DNA of 64,000 nt from Euptelea pleiosperma (taxonomy: Eukaryota; Streptophyta; Magnoliopsida; Ranunculales; Eupteleaceae): positions 39,446,225 through 39,510,224 of the forward strand of contig CM068545.1 of assembly GCA_035048495.1 (NCBI GenBank). The letters run 5' to 3'. This document shows, in pieces, positions 22,761-34,608 of the stretch. The notes under the pieces are model-generated. The model had not been told where the DNA came from. It saw only the letters and a program-made list of their open reading frames with translations, and ran no database searches. The position numbers were made by a program, and so were the translations under genes. Position 1 is the stretch's first letter; each line of letters starts with the position of its first letter.

Positions 22761-25128
22761 ATGGCTTCCATCTCTGCAACTTTTCTTCTCTTCTTTTCTC
22801 TAAATTTAATCTCCATTTCCCCAATTCCCTCTTCATCAATCATAGAAGATCTCAATAACTTACAGCCACCTCCAGATTTCAACAGCACGGTCTCAAACAA
22901 CTGTTTCATAAACCCTTCTCTCAGATACTGTAATTACACTTCTACAGACCTCCCTGACATTTTCAAATCCACCATTGTTGCATATCATCTCTGCAACGAA
23001 TCGAAGAACCCCAATTGCCCTGATTCATTCACGAAGATCGATCTTCGAAACCGCCCGAAAATCACTCCCCTTTACTTGTCCTTCACCTTCTTCTGGAAAT
23101 ACTGTCCCACAACCATCCAAGCAATTGATTTATCCAACAATTCGATCAAGAGCACGTTCCCTTATGAAATTCTTCAGTGCTCACAAATTCAAGCCCTGGA
23201 TCTGAGCCATAATGAATTCACCGGGGACGTCCCCATACAAAGTTTCTCTCCTCTTACTAACCTTACACTTCTCAATCTCTCTTACAACCATTTCTCTGAA
23301 AGTAAAATCTCAAACACCCAGTTTTTTCGACGGTTTAATTCCTCGAGTTTTCTTCACTCAGGCCTAGTCCCAAATCACCATAAATTCAGGATCAAGGCAG
23401 TGATCATATTATGTGGTTTTCCAATCTTTGTTGTTCTAATGGTGTGCTGTTCGGGGTGGATCTGTTTCCAGAGGCCAGATTTTTTACCGTCGGTCCTCCG
23501 GCGCCAACACAAGTTTACAACGGCTATACTGAAGGCAGCAACTGACGGATTCTCCAAAAATAATTTGGTGGGGAAGATTGGGAACCTTGAGATATATAGA
23601 GGAACATTGAGAGATGGAACTGAAGTTCGAATTGAAATCTACAGAGAGAAGATTTCTAATGAACAACACAGGAAATTTGTCGAAGAATGTAGAATTCTTG
23701 TTCAGTTGCACCACAAGAACTTAGTTCGAGTGTTGGGTTGGTGTGGCAATCGGGGATTAAGAGCCATTGTAACAGAATGGACAGATGGAGAGAACATTGA
23801 GATGTGGCTATTGCGCTCCCCACCATGGAAGCAACGGCTGAAAGTTACGATGAGAGTTATGGAAGGAATGTGTTATCTCCAGGAGCAATGGCCTGAAGTT
23901 GATTATGACATCAGGACAAGTAGCGTGTTGTTGTCGGAGGGTCGAGAGCCATTGATTTCAAGGTTCAAGGTTGGAGATAAGAACAGTACTAGTTCAAAGA
24001 GTAAGCCTTGTCATTGTTTCACTCATTAAGCTTTATTGTTTGCATTTTCTATATGCTGTGAGCCTGTGACAAAACATAATGATTTTCCTCCTATACTGTT
24101 ACTGGTGTTCTTTTTATATTAAAAAGCCATATAGCCTGCTTGGTATCCTGTCTCTAGTTTGCAGGAAAATATTTCATAATCAAATGTTTGCAATGTCAAA
24201 CATTTGTTGGAAAAATATTCATATGGTTGGGCAGGGGAGAGCTGTAGGGGGAGAGTACTAAGAGGGAAGGGAGAGTCATTTGCCTATTGTTTGCAGCCGT
24301 TTGCAGCCACAAAACCACTCTTTGGCTGCTAACATTAGACCACTCTTTGGCAAAAAACAATTGGGTCTAATGCAAATATATGTTGAATGTTGCGCCACCA
24401 ACATTTGCAGTGCTACCAAGCAAGGTCATAAAGTTTGGTTAAATAACGAAAATGGTCGCCTACCATTGAGCCATTATAAAGGTCTCTTTTAAGGGGGTTT
24501 AGAGACCATGGAGCCCATTTTTGCTGCCAAGGCCGCAGCACGGCACCTCTCCATCGACATGTACCCCTGACATGTCAATGAGCATTTGGCAGCAAAAATG
24601 AACTGAAGACCAAGTATCAGGATTTAACTAGGAGATCACCTAGCCAAATACAAAGCTGATTAGATATCTGTCGTATAGGAGATATCCTAGGAAAAACCCA
24701 TCAAATAGTGAGTACCAACCTCACATGTTTCCCACTCTTTAATATGTTTGAAAGTGTTCCCTATTTTTCTTTGTTTTTCAGAGGTTTACATGTTTGGAGT
24801 GTTTCTGCTGGAGATGATAGCAAACAGGCAGCCCCACAAAGAGTTCAAAAGCGGTGAGGCAGGTTTTATCGAGTGGATCAGGTCGCATTACCCTGGAAAC
24901 GTGTGGAAGGTGATGGATGAGAGTATGAAGAAGAGTGGAATTACGTACGAGCAAGCTACACAAGGAATAGGCCTAGCGTTGATATGCACAGATCTCTCAA
25001 CTGATCACCAGCCAAGCTTGGTTCAGATATCTGACATGGTTGCTAGAGTCTATGAGTCTTCTCTAGTTTCAGCCTCTCCCAACCATAAGAAATTGCACCA
25101 ACAAAGAGATGGACACAGACGCATCTGA
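22761..25128 (+). CDS. LRR receptor-like pseudokinase, two exons, 528 aa
   Basis: Exon 1 is 22761-24000 (413 codons plus 1 nt) and exon 2 is 24782-25128. The donor is A|GTAAGC at 24000/24001 and the acceptor TTTTTCAG at 24781; the split codon is AAG, and the intron is 781 bp. Residues 1-24 form a signal peptide. LRR-like repeats (IDLSNNSI, LDLSHNEFTGDVP, LNLSYNHF) span about 118-178, a membrane segment about 212-231, and a kinase-like domain about 252-515. The catalytic positions are lost: the VAVK lysine becomes Glu292 (VRIE), HRD becomes DYD (381-383), the catalytic-loop Asn becomes Ser, DFG becomes RFK (401-403), and the Gly loop is degenerate (GKIGNLEIYRG). Exon 2 restores the C-lobe (VYMFGVFLLEM). 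Such proteins act as co-receptors or scaffolds at the plasma membrane. The fold is consistent with plant LRR-RLKs; the exact subfamily is not identified. ATG context CTCCATGGC is good. Confidence 0.85.
24001..24781 (+). other. Intron of the LRR pseudokinase gene
   Basis: It is a 781-bp GT-AG intron with a T-rich tract before the acceptor. It sits between the DFG-equivalent and the subdomain IX (VYMFGV) segments. No coding content is recognised. A short direct repeat of GTTTGCAGCC lies near 24290. Confidence 0.8.
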
Positions 25129-25133
25129 ACAAG

Positions 25134-25640
25134 ATGAACTGCGAGTATGTGGCGTCTTCTGTTAAAAAAAATGGGTATTCTGTTGATTGGCATCGATCAC
25201 TTCGATATAATCATCCATGGAGTAAAACATTATCTCATACAATTGAAATCAGATTGTTAAACAGGCAATTCAAGAAATATATTACAGTGACAATGATAAA
25301 GCAAGTTTTTTTATTCAAATTATTCCATCATGGAACGCTGATGGCGTTTTTTCAAGAAAACGGCACACTTTATTTGTTCACAATGATTTCGGAGTACATT
25401 TTCGTCAAAAAAAAGGACTGTCTTGGTCGGAGAGACTCTTAAGGATTATACATTCAGGAAAAGGCAGTAAGGATCATACTGTAGCACGTCGTCCGTATAT
25501 TCAAACCATTGGTGTTCTCTGAAATTTATGTTATGGTCATCGAGATTTCCATCACAGGAATCCCAAAAACCATCATTTAGTTTTCGAACAGCATCAATGG
25601 CTTGAACAAACAAATGTATGGTGCTACATATTGCCCTAAG
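25134..25640 (+). pseudogene. Unassigned protein-like stretch just downstream of the pseudokinase gene
   Basis: Six bases after the pseudokinase stop a 102-codon ATG ORF begins (25134-25442). At about 25249 the protein-like signal appears to move to another frame (QAIQEIYYSDNDKASFFIQ, then SRKRHTLFVHNDFGVHF and ARRPYIQTIGVL). It meets TGA at 25520 and continues in the same frame with LCYGHRDFHHRN until a second stop near 25640. The composition looks coding rather than random, with one frameshift and one stop. I do not recognise the family. It may be a decayed gene fragment or a transposon piece. Confidence 0.3.
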
Positions 25641-25747
25641 GAAGAGATGCTATCATTTTCCTTTAGGAAAATGGATAGACAAACAATCTAAATAGCACTT
25701 ATTTAATGAGCACCAGATGCAAACTCCATAGAAGCATCAAAACTCCA

Positions 25748-26062
25748 AGGGCCTGTTTGATTGCACAAGAATTTTCTTGAGAAAATAAATATGCATGGAA
25801 AATGCCTTAAATGGCTGATTGATTGCAACTGAGAACACATATTTCAATCATGTGAGAAAATAAAGGTGTATTTTCAGGTGGAAATGAATTCTCACCTATC
25901 TGGATGGGAAATGAATTCAGGGTTATTTAGTAGGGAAAATTAGCCAGATTTAAATTGCTTGGTAGGGAAAATTATACAGATTTAAAATGGTTTTATAACA
26001 ATGGACAGTTGTATTTTCCAAAGGAAAATGCAATTATCCCACTTGGCAATCAAACGCGCCCT
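25748..26062. mobile_element. MITE M6, hAT-like
   Basis: The terminal inverted repeats are AGGGCCTGTTTGATTGC and (complement of the end) AGGGCGCGTTTGATTGCC. It is 315 bp and AT-rich inside. The target duplication is not clear. Confidence 0.65.
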
Positions 26063-27849
26063 AAAAGAAATGCGTCAATATGTCCGGGGATGTGAGAAAA
26101 CATTCAAGGAATACACGCACCATGGCCACCACTACCTATGGCTACCCCTTGGAGATAGAACCAAAGAAAGCAACCAAGACCTCAACACCTGACTACATTG
26201 AGCAAAATATGATTCGATTACCAGAATTTAATCTGCTAAAACAAAATGAAATGACTAATAATCTAACACCCATATTTTTCCTAACCCGGATTGGTAAGTA
26301 TTTTAGTATATACACTGATCTCCGGATCAAAGACATTAGGGTTGTGGATCGAATTTCAGGATTACTGAATAGATTTTTAGTAAATTAATGACTATGAAGA
26401 GATTGGTTAATTGTTGGGTTGACAATGACATGTAGGGACATTTTTGTTATTTCATTGCTTAAGGGCATTTTCAAAGGTATTTTTGTAATTTTACAACATT
26501 GGGATAGACTAGTAATTTCATTTTACATAAACGATGGTTGATAGGTTAATAAAATAATAACATCAAATTATATATTTTAGGTCATTTTATGTAATTTCAC
26601 ACAAATGGGTATTTTAGTAATTTTTTATAATATGGGTATTTTGGTAATTTTCGTAACAGGGGTATTTTAGTAAATAATTAGTTCTTTCAACCATTTGGGG
26701 ATGGACCCCACGTTTATATATGCATCCAATTTATATTTACTTGCTAGTATCCATGTTTCATTTGTTAGATTTTGTCATTACATGTGTATGGACATTTTTG
26801 GGCTCTATATAGGGGTCCATTAATTGCATAAGTGGGTATACATAATCTGAAAAATAAATTACATAATTAATTATAATATTTAATGAAAAATCACATAGTA
26901 TAGTAGGGGTTCAGTGTGAGACCTTAAAATTTTCCAAATAAGTTATTTTCCCTTAAAAGGGTATTTTTATCATTTTACTTATTAGGGGTATTTTAGTAAT
27001 TTCACTTCTTTGCATCATATTTAATTAATATTAATATTAGATGGGCATTTCATGTCATCTACAGCTTTTGGGAACTTTTCAAAAAATTTATTATGAAGGA
27101 TATTTTGGTAATTTTCCTCTTAGGGGAATTTTCGTAATTTTGCATGAAAATATGTTTAGGCTAATTAGGTAGGTCATATATTTTTATGGTGGGATCCAAT
27201 TCTGACATACATCCGAGTTGTATTTTGAGGGTTATTCAAAAAATAAAAATTCCTTTAGCGTGAATTATCATTTCTCAATTTTTTGATTGTATATCGGTTT
27301 GGATATGGGTTAAATTTGTATATGGCTTTGGATATAGGTCCCAATTTTACTGTTCAACCCTCATGCCTTGACCTTAGGTATTCAAGTCGACTCACGGATT
27401 GTAGATCAGATGACCTATGAATAGCAGGTATATATATAGGGTTGTGTGTGTGTGTGTGTGTGTGTGTGTGGCTGGGATAAAGTTACTCGTGCTTTTTGAC
27501 TTATAAAATGATACATGGTCCTGGGGGGATTGTGGAGAAAAAATATCTTATCAATCTCACAAAATCTTTGAGGAAACGTGTGATTCTTCTTTTGATGTAG
27601 ATTTGGCGATTTATCGAATCTTGAGCTTTTGAGTTTAATTTTTCTCTTTTGCGTGGATGATCAGTTGTCTCCTCCAATGACGGTGGTGTACCTGTAAAAA
27701 ACACTCTGACGATCTATTCAGTTTGTGTTTGCACTTGACTGATAGAACACTCAAATGAATGATGAAAAAAAATCATCATTGAGATCTCTGTTTTCCTGGT
27801 TTTGATCCTTTTTTCTAGTCGAATGAAAGCTTTAATGTACTGGTTTGGT

Positions 27850-27916
<67 letters not shown>

Positions 27917-28066
27917 ATGATTTGCACTCCCCCATTTCTGTTAGAGAATTGTTTCTCTTCTTACTTCTCATTGGTCAGATCTGTTTTAGAGGAATCTTAT
28001 TTGACACTGTTTCCCCTCTTCTTGTTAGATCTGAACCTCCCCTCTATAGATCTCAACTGTTTGTGT
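26063..28066. other. AT-rich non-coding DNA with reiterated GGTATTTTrGTAATTTT and microsatellites
   Basis: Between 26440 and 27150 a motif near GGGTATTTTAGTAATTTT appears about nine times at irregular spacing. (GT)n lies at 27443-27470 and (TA)n at 27852-27914. No gene is seen; the small ORFs overlapping the TA tract are spurious. Confidence 0.6.
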
Positions 28067-28072
28067 ACAACG

Positions 28073-28295
28073 TGAAGAATTATATTTTCCACACCACACT
28101 CTTCATTCACTTCATATGGGTATTAAATCACCCCTTTTTATTATAGATTCCTATTGATTAGGAGTAGGATACAACAGAGGATAAGAGTTTGAGATAATGA
28201 TGACTTCCTTCAATAAAGGAAGTGGTTACAACCGAGTGGGAGAGTGTAGCTGCTATCAGTGGACCGAATCACATGGTGATAGGATTACTTCCAAT
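28073..28295 (-). repeat. Copia 3' LTR
   Basis: It is 223 bp, the same length as the 5' LTR, with about 92 percent identity by eye. It is preceded on + by target duplication ACAACG (28067-28072). Confidence 0.92.
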
Positions 28296-28399
28296 GATTG
28301 AAAATGAGCACTTGGTAGTCCTTTGGTAAAGATATCTGCAACTTGATCCACAGTGTTTATATATCGAACATCAAGCTCTTTGCGAACCACCTTTTCACG

Positions 28400-30142
28400 A
28401 ACGTAATGGTAGTCAACCTAAAGATGTTTCACCCATGAATGAAAAATGAGGTTTGATGCCAATGAGATTGAGCTAATATTATCAAACCATATGATGAGAC
28501 TTATGGAGAGAAAAATGTTCAAGTCTTTGAACAATAGCTGCAACCATGAAATTTCTGCAGCTGTGTGAGCTAGTTGTCGATACTCAGATTCCGTGCTAGA
28601 GCGTGAAACAGTTGATTGCCTTTTGGCACTCCAAGAAATAGGTGTGTTACCTAAGTATACACAATACCCACCAATAGAATGTCGATCAAACAAACTTCCA
28701 GCATAGTCCGCATTAGAAAAGCCTCAAGTTTTAGAATTCCCGGTTGAAAAACGAGTCCATGATCAATTGTACCTTTGACATATCTCAATATATGCTTTAC
28801 TGCAGTCCAATGCGTTGTAGTAGGTTTTTGCATGAATTGGCAAACTTGATTGACAGTGTAGGCAAGATCAAGTCTTGTTAGAGTGAGATATTGTAAGGCA
28901 CCTACAATGCTCTGATATGTACTGGGATCTTCTATCTGTTCTCCATCAGAAATAACAAGCTTTTTACCACTTGTAAAATGAGAATTGTATGGCGCCTTTG
29001 CATCCTGCATTAGACATCATTTTAGTAGATCAAGTGCATAATTCGTTTGTGTCAGGTACAAACGATCTCTACAGAAAGTAGCTTCGAGTCCCAAAAAATA
29101 ATTTAAGAATCCAAGATCTTTCATAGCAAATTTTGAGCCTAGCGTCGTTTTCAACCTTTGAAGATAAGCAACACTATTACCAGTAACTATAATATCATCC
29201 ACATAGACTAGCAAAATTATTGATACACCTTGATGATGAAGAGTGAAAAGCGATGAATCTGCATTTGATCCAACAAGCACGAGATCTTCAAGATGGTCAG
29301 AAAATCTTTGAAACCACGCACGAGGAGCTTGTTTCATATAATGATTTATGCAAATGACAAACATGTTTTGGAAAATTTGGATCCTCAAACCTACGTGGTT
29401 GTTTCATGTAAAATGATTCAGTAAGAATTCCGTGAAGGAAAGCATTATGAACATCAAGTTGTCTCATAACCCAATGGTTCTGCAAAGCAAGAGCAAGAAT
29501 TGTACAAACAATGGTGTGTTTCACGACTAGACTAAACGTTTCACAATAATTGATCTCTTGTTGTTGATGAAAATCGTTAGCAACCAGCCGTGTTTTATAC
29601 CGTTCAATCGATCCATCAGACCTCTTTTTAATTTTGTATACCCATTTGTTGTTGAGAATATTCATATTGGTAGATGGTGCATGGGATTAGAGACCAAGTT
29701 CCATTTGGCTGAAGTGCATTGAATTTGTCACACATTGCAGCCCGCCATTCAACACTTTGTAGGCGTTTGAAAAACATGATGGCTCAACATCTTGTGAACT
29801 TTGGATTACCGAGAGTGCATACTTGGGATTGACTTTACGTGTGCCTGATTTAGAGCATATTACCATTGAATGTGTGGACACAGCACTTGCCAAATCCAGT
29901 GGTAAAGTAGAGGATCTTGGGGAGTTGGCCATGATATGTGGCTCAGATTCACCATTATGAATAATAGGTAAGGATTGTGAGACCGTACTGGACATTGACA
30001 AGTTAGGAGAATTTGAAAATGTGGTAGTGGTTGGTGAAATACTTGATTGTGTTACCAATGGTGGTTGCACATACGGAATAACAATACCCAGCGAAGATGA
30101 TTCCGACGGTTGAGTGAAAATAGGTGTATCCGCTTTATGTTT
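28400..30142 (-). pseudogene. pol: Copia pol part 2: reverse transcriptase and RNase H
   Basis: Reading resumes beyond the nested LTR. RT motifs are KWVYKIKKRSDGSIERYKTRLVA split over 29665-29297, QLDVHNAFLHG, and the catalytic YVDDIIVTGN at about 29200. Then follow YFLGLE, the AYTVNQVCQFMQKPT segment near 28850 and the RNase H part with SWSAKRQSTVSRSSTESEY near 28600. At least four frame breaks separate these pieces, so no continuous polyprotein remains. Confidence 0.88.
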
Positions 30143-32930
30143 TGAAAGTAGGGTTTTCCCGTCGTTGAAAGAACGACCCTAATTTCAACACATTTGTAAT
30201 TTTATCCGATTCACTGAAAATCCTGCAAAAATGCAGACAGTATAGTGGCTTGTCGGATGTCGATCCGCACTCGGGATTAGTCGGATTAGCACATTAAGGA
30301 ACACATAAAACGACAAAAAAATTACAAGAATTAATAGATAAAAATAAACTTCATAATTCATTAATCAAAATGTCCTTACAATATTTGCATTAGCAACAGT
30401 CAAAACTAGACTAAAAAGCATTCTCGAGAGAGAAAAATATAAGGAGAATAGGTAGAGAGAGAAGATGAGAGGAGAGGCATTTTAGAGAGAGAAAATGGAA
30501 GGTAGAGAGAGAAAGAGAATATGCTAAAGACTAGAGAGAGAAAATAATGTAGAGAGAGAGGGGAACTAGGAGATAGAGAGAGAAAATGAAAAGAAGAGAG
30601 TTAGATGAAAGAATCTAGTGAGAGAAGAAGTTACCTCGACCTACCAAGTGGATGATGGTGAAGATGCACGCTCGATGCATGCCTGAAGAATGCCAACCGT
30701 GAGTAAGTGATATGCTGCCCCGTGCTTTGGGCCATGGAAAGCCAATGATGGATCGGCCAAGTGATGACCGTGTAGCTGAAGATCTAGAAGAGTGCACCGT
30801 TGGTGCTCTAGAGGAAGAGATTGGTGGTTCACAACCTTGCTTGGTGGTGGCTCATGGTAGAGAGGTTGAAGCTTGACGAGCAGCAGCTTGGTGGTGCGTG
30901 GTGTGTACCACCAACCTGTGAAGGAGGTGAAGCTGGTGATGGCGGAGTAGATTTCAGGCGAGTTCCTGATGGGTGTAGCAGGCTGCAGTGAAGACTGAAG
31001 AGGGAAGGGACCTAGCAGCGTGGTGATAAGGGAAGCAGCTGCAATGGCGTTGCAGGAGGCAGGAGCGGGATTGCAGGTGGGTGTGCAAGTGAAAGGAGGA
31101 GCTCGCAGGCGTGGGTGCGCGCGGAGAGAGCAGTGGTGCACCAGTCCGGTGGAGGGCGGTGTGCAGCGGCGCGGAAGGTTGCTGCCCGCGGCAGCAAGCT
31201 GTGCTATGCACAGGTGGAGCACGAGCAGGTGATGGAAGAAGAAGACAAGTGAGAGGACAGAAGAAGAAGAGGAAGCTGAGGAAGATGGCCGGAGTTGCAG
31301 ACCTGCAACTCCAGCGAGAATGTTAAGAAGAAGAAGAAGAAGACAGGAGGAGGAAGAAGAAGATGAGGAAGAAGATAAGGGAAGAAGGAGAGGGGAGAGG
31401 AAACGATGGAGGTGCTGGTGTGCTGGCTGGTGACGTGGATGCAAGTTGAAGAGGTTTTCACCGGTTTTAATGGAGGTGTTGCCCGGAGGCGGTGTTGCAA
31501 CGAGGCGGAGGTGCTTGTAGGCGTGGTGGTCGTGACAGCAAGAAGGAAGAAGAAGAAGAAGAAGAAGAAGAAGAAGAAGAAGAAGAAGAAGAAGAAGAAG
31601 AAGAAAGAAAGAAGAAAGGGAAGAGAGGAAGAGGAGTGCGCACCACCTCCTCGCCGGCGATGGCACGCCGGAGAAGAAGGAGGAGGTGAGAGGAAATGAA
31701 GGAGAAGGGAGGAAGAAGAGGAAAAAGAAGAAGAAGAAGCAAGAGGAGGGGTCGAAGGGTTTTTAACCCCTCTCCACAAGTAGAAACCGTGCGGTTTCTA
31801 AAAAAAGAAATTTTTTTTATTTTATTTTTATTTTTTATGTTTTATTTTTTTATTTGTTTTGAGGAATCATAAGTGGGTTGCGGGCTCGGGCTCGAGGTTT
31901 ATGGGCCGATTGGATATGAAGTTTGTGGGCCTTTTGCGAGGCTGTGGACCTTATGCGAGAGCGTTGTTTGGCCAAGGGGTTTATGGGTTAGGGTGCGTTT
32001 GGTCACCAAGAGAGAAAAATGCATTTTCCTTGGGAAAACACAACCATCGATAGCCACCTCTTCCGTGCAACCAAACACACCCTTGAGGTTTTCTTCCCTT
32101 TTGTGAGAGAGAGATCAAAGAGATCGGAGTCACGGGCTTAATATGGAAGGATGGTCGAGATGGTTGTCTATCGGAAGACATCAATGAAGATCAGAGAGAT
32201 CGGATGATCAGACGGTAGATCAGATGGCGATCTAACGGTGGAATTGAAGGATGAAAGAATTAGGATGATGATGATTGGCCTAGTGAGGGATTAAATGGGT
32301 GATAGGGGAGAGATCGTGTGGTGAGAATGACAATCGGATGGTCGATCAAATGATCGATTGGTTGAAGTGGAGAGGAGAGAAAGAGAATAATAGAAAATAC
32401 AGATAAATGAGCTGTCAAAGGGTCTAGAACCATGGTCTTCACTGTGTCCCTTCTCACGCTTCACCAGTAGAGCAGACCATCATTTCTTGTTGATTCATGC
32501 AGCTTTAAACACTTTGGTCCGTTTCTTGGTCATTGGCTCTCCCGCTCTCTTCGTTCTTTGGGCCAGCTCTTCAGTCCTCTTATCCAGCCTGGATTTGGTC
32601 TATATCTTCTAGTCATAGCCTGTAGGCTCTTTAAACTTTGATAATGGGCTTTCATGATCGATGTGAGCCCGCAAGTCTTGAAAATCATCCACTCAGGGTT
32701 TTCTGCGACAGAAGAAGCGAGTAATGAGACTTAATCAGAACGACTTTAAATCTAGACTCCGAAAATGTGTTTAATGCATGCAAATATACCATTTCGTCCA
32801 GAAAAGTGTGTTCTACTCAACAGAAGATACTCTTATGTAGAAAAGTAGATAAATAGAGCATTTTACGTAGGAGAATGCGATAACGCTAAAAGGATAATTG
32901 CTTAAAATAAACACTTTTGAGCGAATATCA
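30143..32930 (-). mobile_element. LTR family X, solo copy C (inside copia)
   Basis: It is 2788 bp, TGAAAGTAGGG to GCGAATATCA on +. It is flanked by TGTTT (30138-30142) and TATTT (32931-32935), a 5-bp target duplication with one mismatch. Both flanks are copia pol, so the ends are exact and no internal sequence remains: a solo LTR. It contains (GAA)n at about 31545-31610, a purine-rich leader, GTTGCAG/CTGCAAC palindromes, and TACGTAG motifs near the high end. Minus orientation is inferred from copies B and D, whose neighbouring sequence has a PPT-like tract. Confidence 0.85.
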
Positions 32931-34600
32931 TATTTGAATGGAAACCCTGATTCATTATTGAAAACCACATGGCGAGAAAGATACACACAACCGGTGTCCA
33001 TGTCCAAACAACAGTACCCTTGATGATGAAGTGAGTACCTTATGAAAACACATTGCTTAGATCGCAGTTGCAATTTATTATTAATGTAAGGACGTAAATA
33101 TGGGAAACAAGCGCAACCGAAAACTCTAAGGGTAGAGTAGTTTGGAGCATAATGAAATAATTTCTCATATGGGGATACATAAGAAAATATTTTAGCATGA
33201 ATGCGATTAATCAAATAAACCGATGTATTAAAAGCATCAACCCAATAAGTGGAAAGCAATCCTACTTGAGCCAAAAGTGTGAGGCCAGTGTCCGAAATAT
33301 GCCTAAGTTTTCTTTTATATGCTCCATTTTGTTCAGGTGTGTGAGGGCAAGACATGCGATGAAATATCCCATGGTGGGCGAAAAATCTTGGAACGTTTTG
33401 CTCATTTATTCTCCCCCGCCATCGGATTGGATGGATTTAATACGGAATGATGTAAAGTTTTAATTTTACAAGAGAGTAGATTTTCATGCTTTTAACGCAT
33501 AGGAAAAATCCAGGAATACTTAGAGTAATCATCCATGAAAAGAATAAAATATTTTGATCCTCCAACTGAATAAGCAGGAAAAGTCCAAATATCTGAATGT
33601 ATTAAGTCTAAAGGCAATTTTGCAATAGACAGAGATGATTTAAAGGGTAAACGAGTACTTCTGCCCAAGGGACAAGAAACACAAAATTCCTTATTTGTAA
33701 ACATGCCTTGAAGAGGGAGAGATGCTTTAGAATTTAAACGACGCAAAATCAGAAATGCCGGATGTCCGAGACGTTGATGCTAAATCAGAGAGGTCACATG
33801 TTCACGAATAAAGGCAAAAGCGTGACAAGATTTATTGTGAAAGCCACGATCGAGGTTGAAAGGATATAACCCATTTTCACTCTTGCCGTGGAAAAGCGTA
33901 TTTCCCGTTGTATTGTCCTGAATAGAAAAACCATCAGAGAAAAACACAAAATGGCAGTTATTATCACGGGTGAAGCAGTTAACGGATAGTAAATTAGCGG
34001 AAACTGAAGGGCAATGTAAGACATGGCATAAATGGAAGGTAAAATATGCGTGATGTAAAGATGTAGAACCAATATTGGAGATGGGCAAACCTGTGACATT
34101 GCCAATGGCAACCTTGTCATGTCCATTATATTCATTGTGGATGGATAAGTTGTTTAAATCAGGCGTAACATGTGTAGAAGCTCCACTATTGGTAAACCAA
34201 GTTTGTGCTTCAGATGTCACACTTGATGATGCAACCATAGCAAATAGTTGCTTAGTTGGAACTCTACCTTCGGAGGCATGGTCCATACGGTGATAGCAGT
34301 TGATGGCTGAATGTCCAGGCCGACCACAAATTTGACACGGAGGTCAGGAAGTATTCCGTGATTCGAGAGATGTTGTAGCAGAACTAGAGGGAGGAGACCA
34401 ACCTTTAGTATTGTTCCTACCATATGATGTATGATTCTTAGAGAAAAGACCACGTCCTCAACCACTAGATGTTGTTCTAGGGGTATATAAAGCAGTTGCA
34501 AATTGATCAATTGGTAGAGAACTTTGATCTCCATGTCACATTTCGACGCTTAGTAGCAAACCAATTAGATCGTCCAAAGAGATGAGTGTTTCCCTAGCTT
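32931..34600 (-). pseudogene. pol: Copia pol part 1: zinc knuckle, protease, integrase
   Basis: The zinc knuckle CQICGRPGHSAINC lies near 34340-34300. The protease region at 34286-33780 carries WFTNSGASTHVT, where copia proteases have D-S/T-G, so the catalytic Asp is Asn. A TAG stop at 33780-33782 precedes HQRLGHPAFLILRRLNS, the integrase zinc domain, whose CVSC half follows at about 33680. The integrase core HSDIWTFPAYSVGG and FILFMDDYSKYSWIF is at about 33620-33495, then EQNGAYKRKLRHI and VFGCACFPYLRPY down to 32931. The X solo LTR interrupts right after FNNESGFPFK. Confidence 0.88.
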
Positions 34601-34608
34601 GAACGGAG

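Noticed and set aside
24001..24029. Unspliced 422-residue form of the pseudokinase
   Set aside because: It would end right after the GT donor and lose the kinase C-lobe, which is found in frame after a good acceptor at 24781.
27845..28075. ORF beginning with an Ile-Tyr repeat
   Set aside because: It is a read-through of the (TA)n microsatellite with no domain.
30641..31666. 341-codon minus-strand ORF
   Set aside because: It lies wholly inside the X solo LTR, is rich in Leu/Ser from CTT repeats, and is not conserved in the other X copies.
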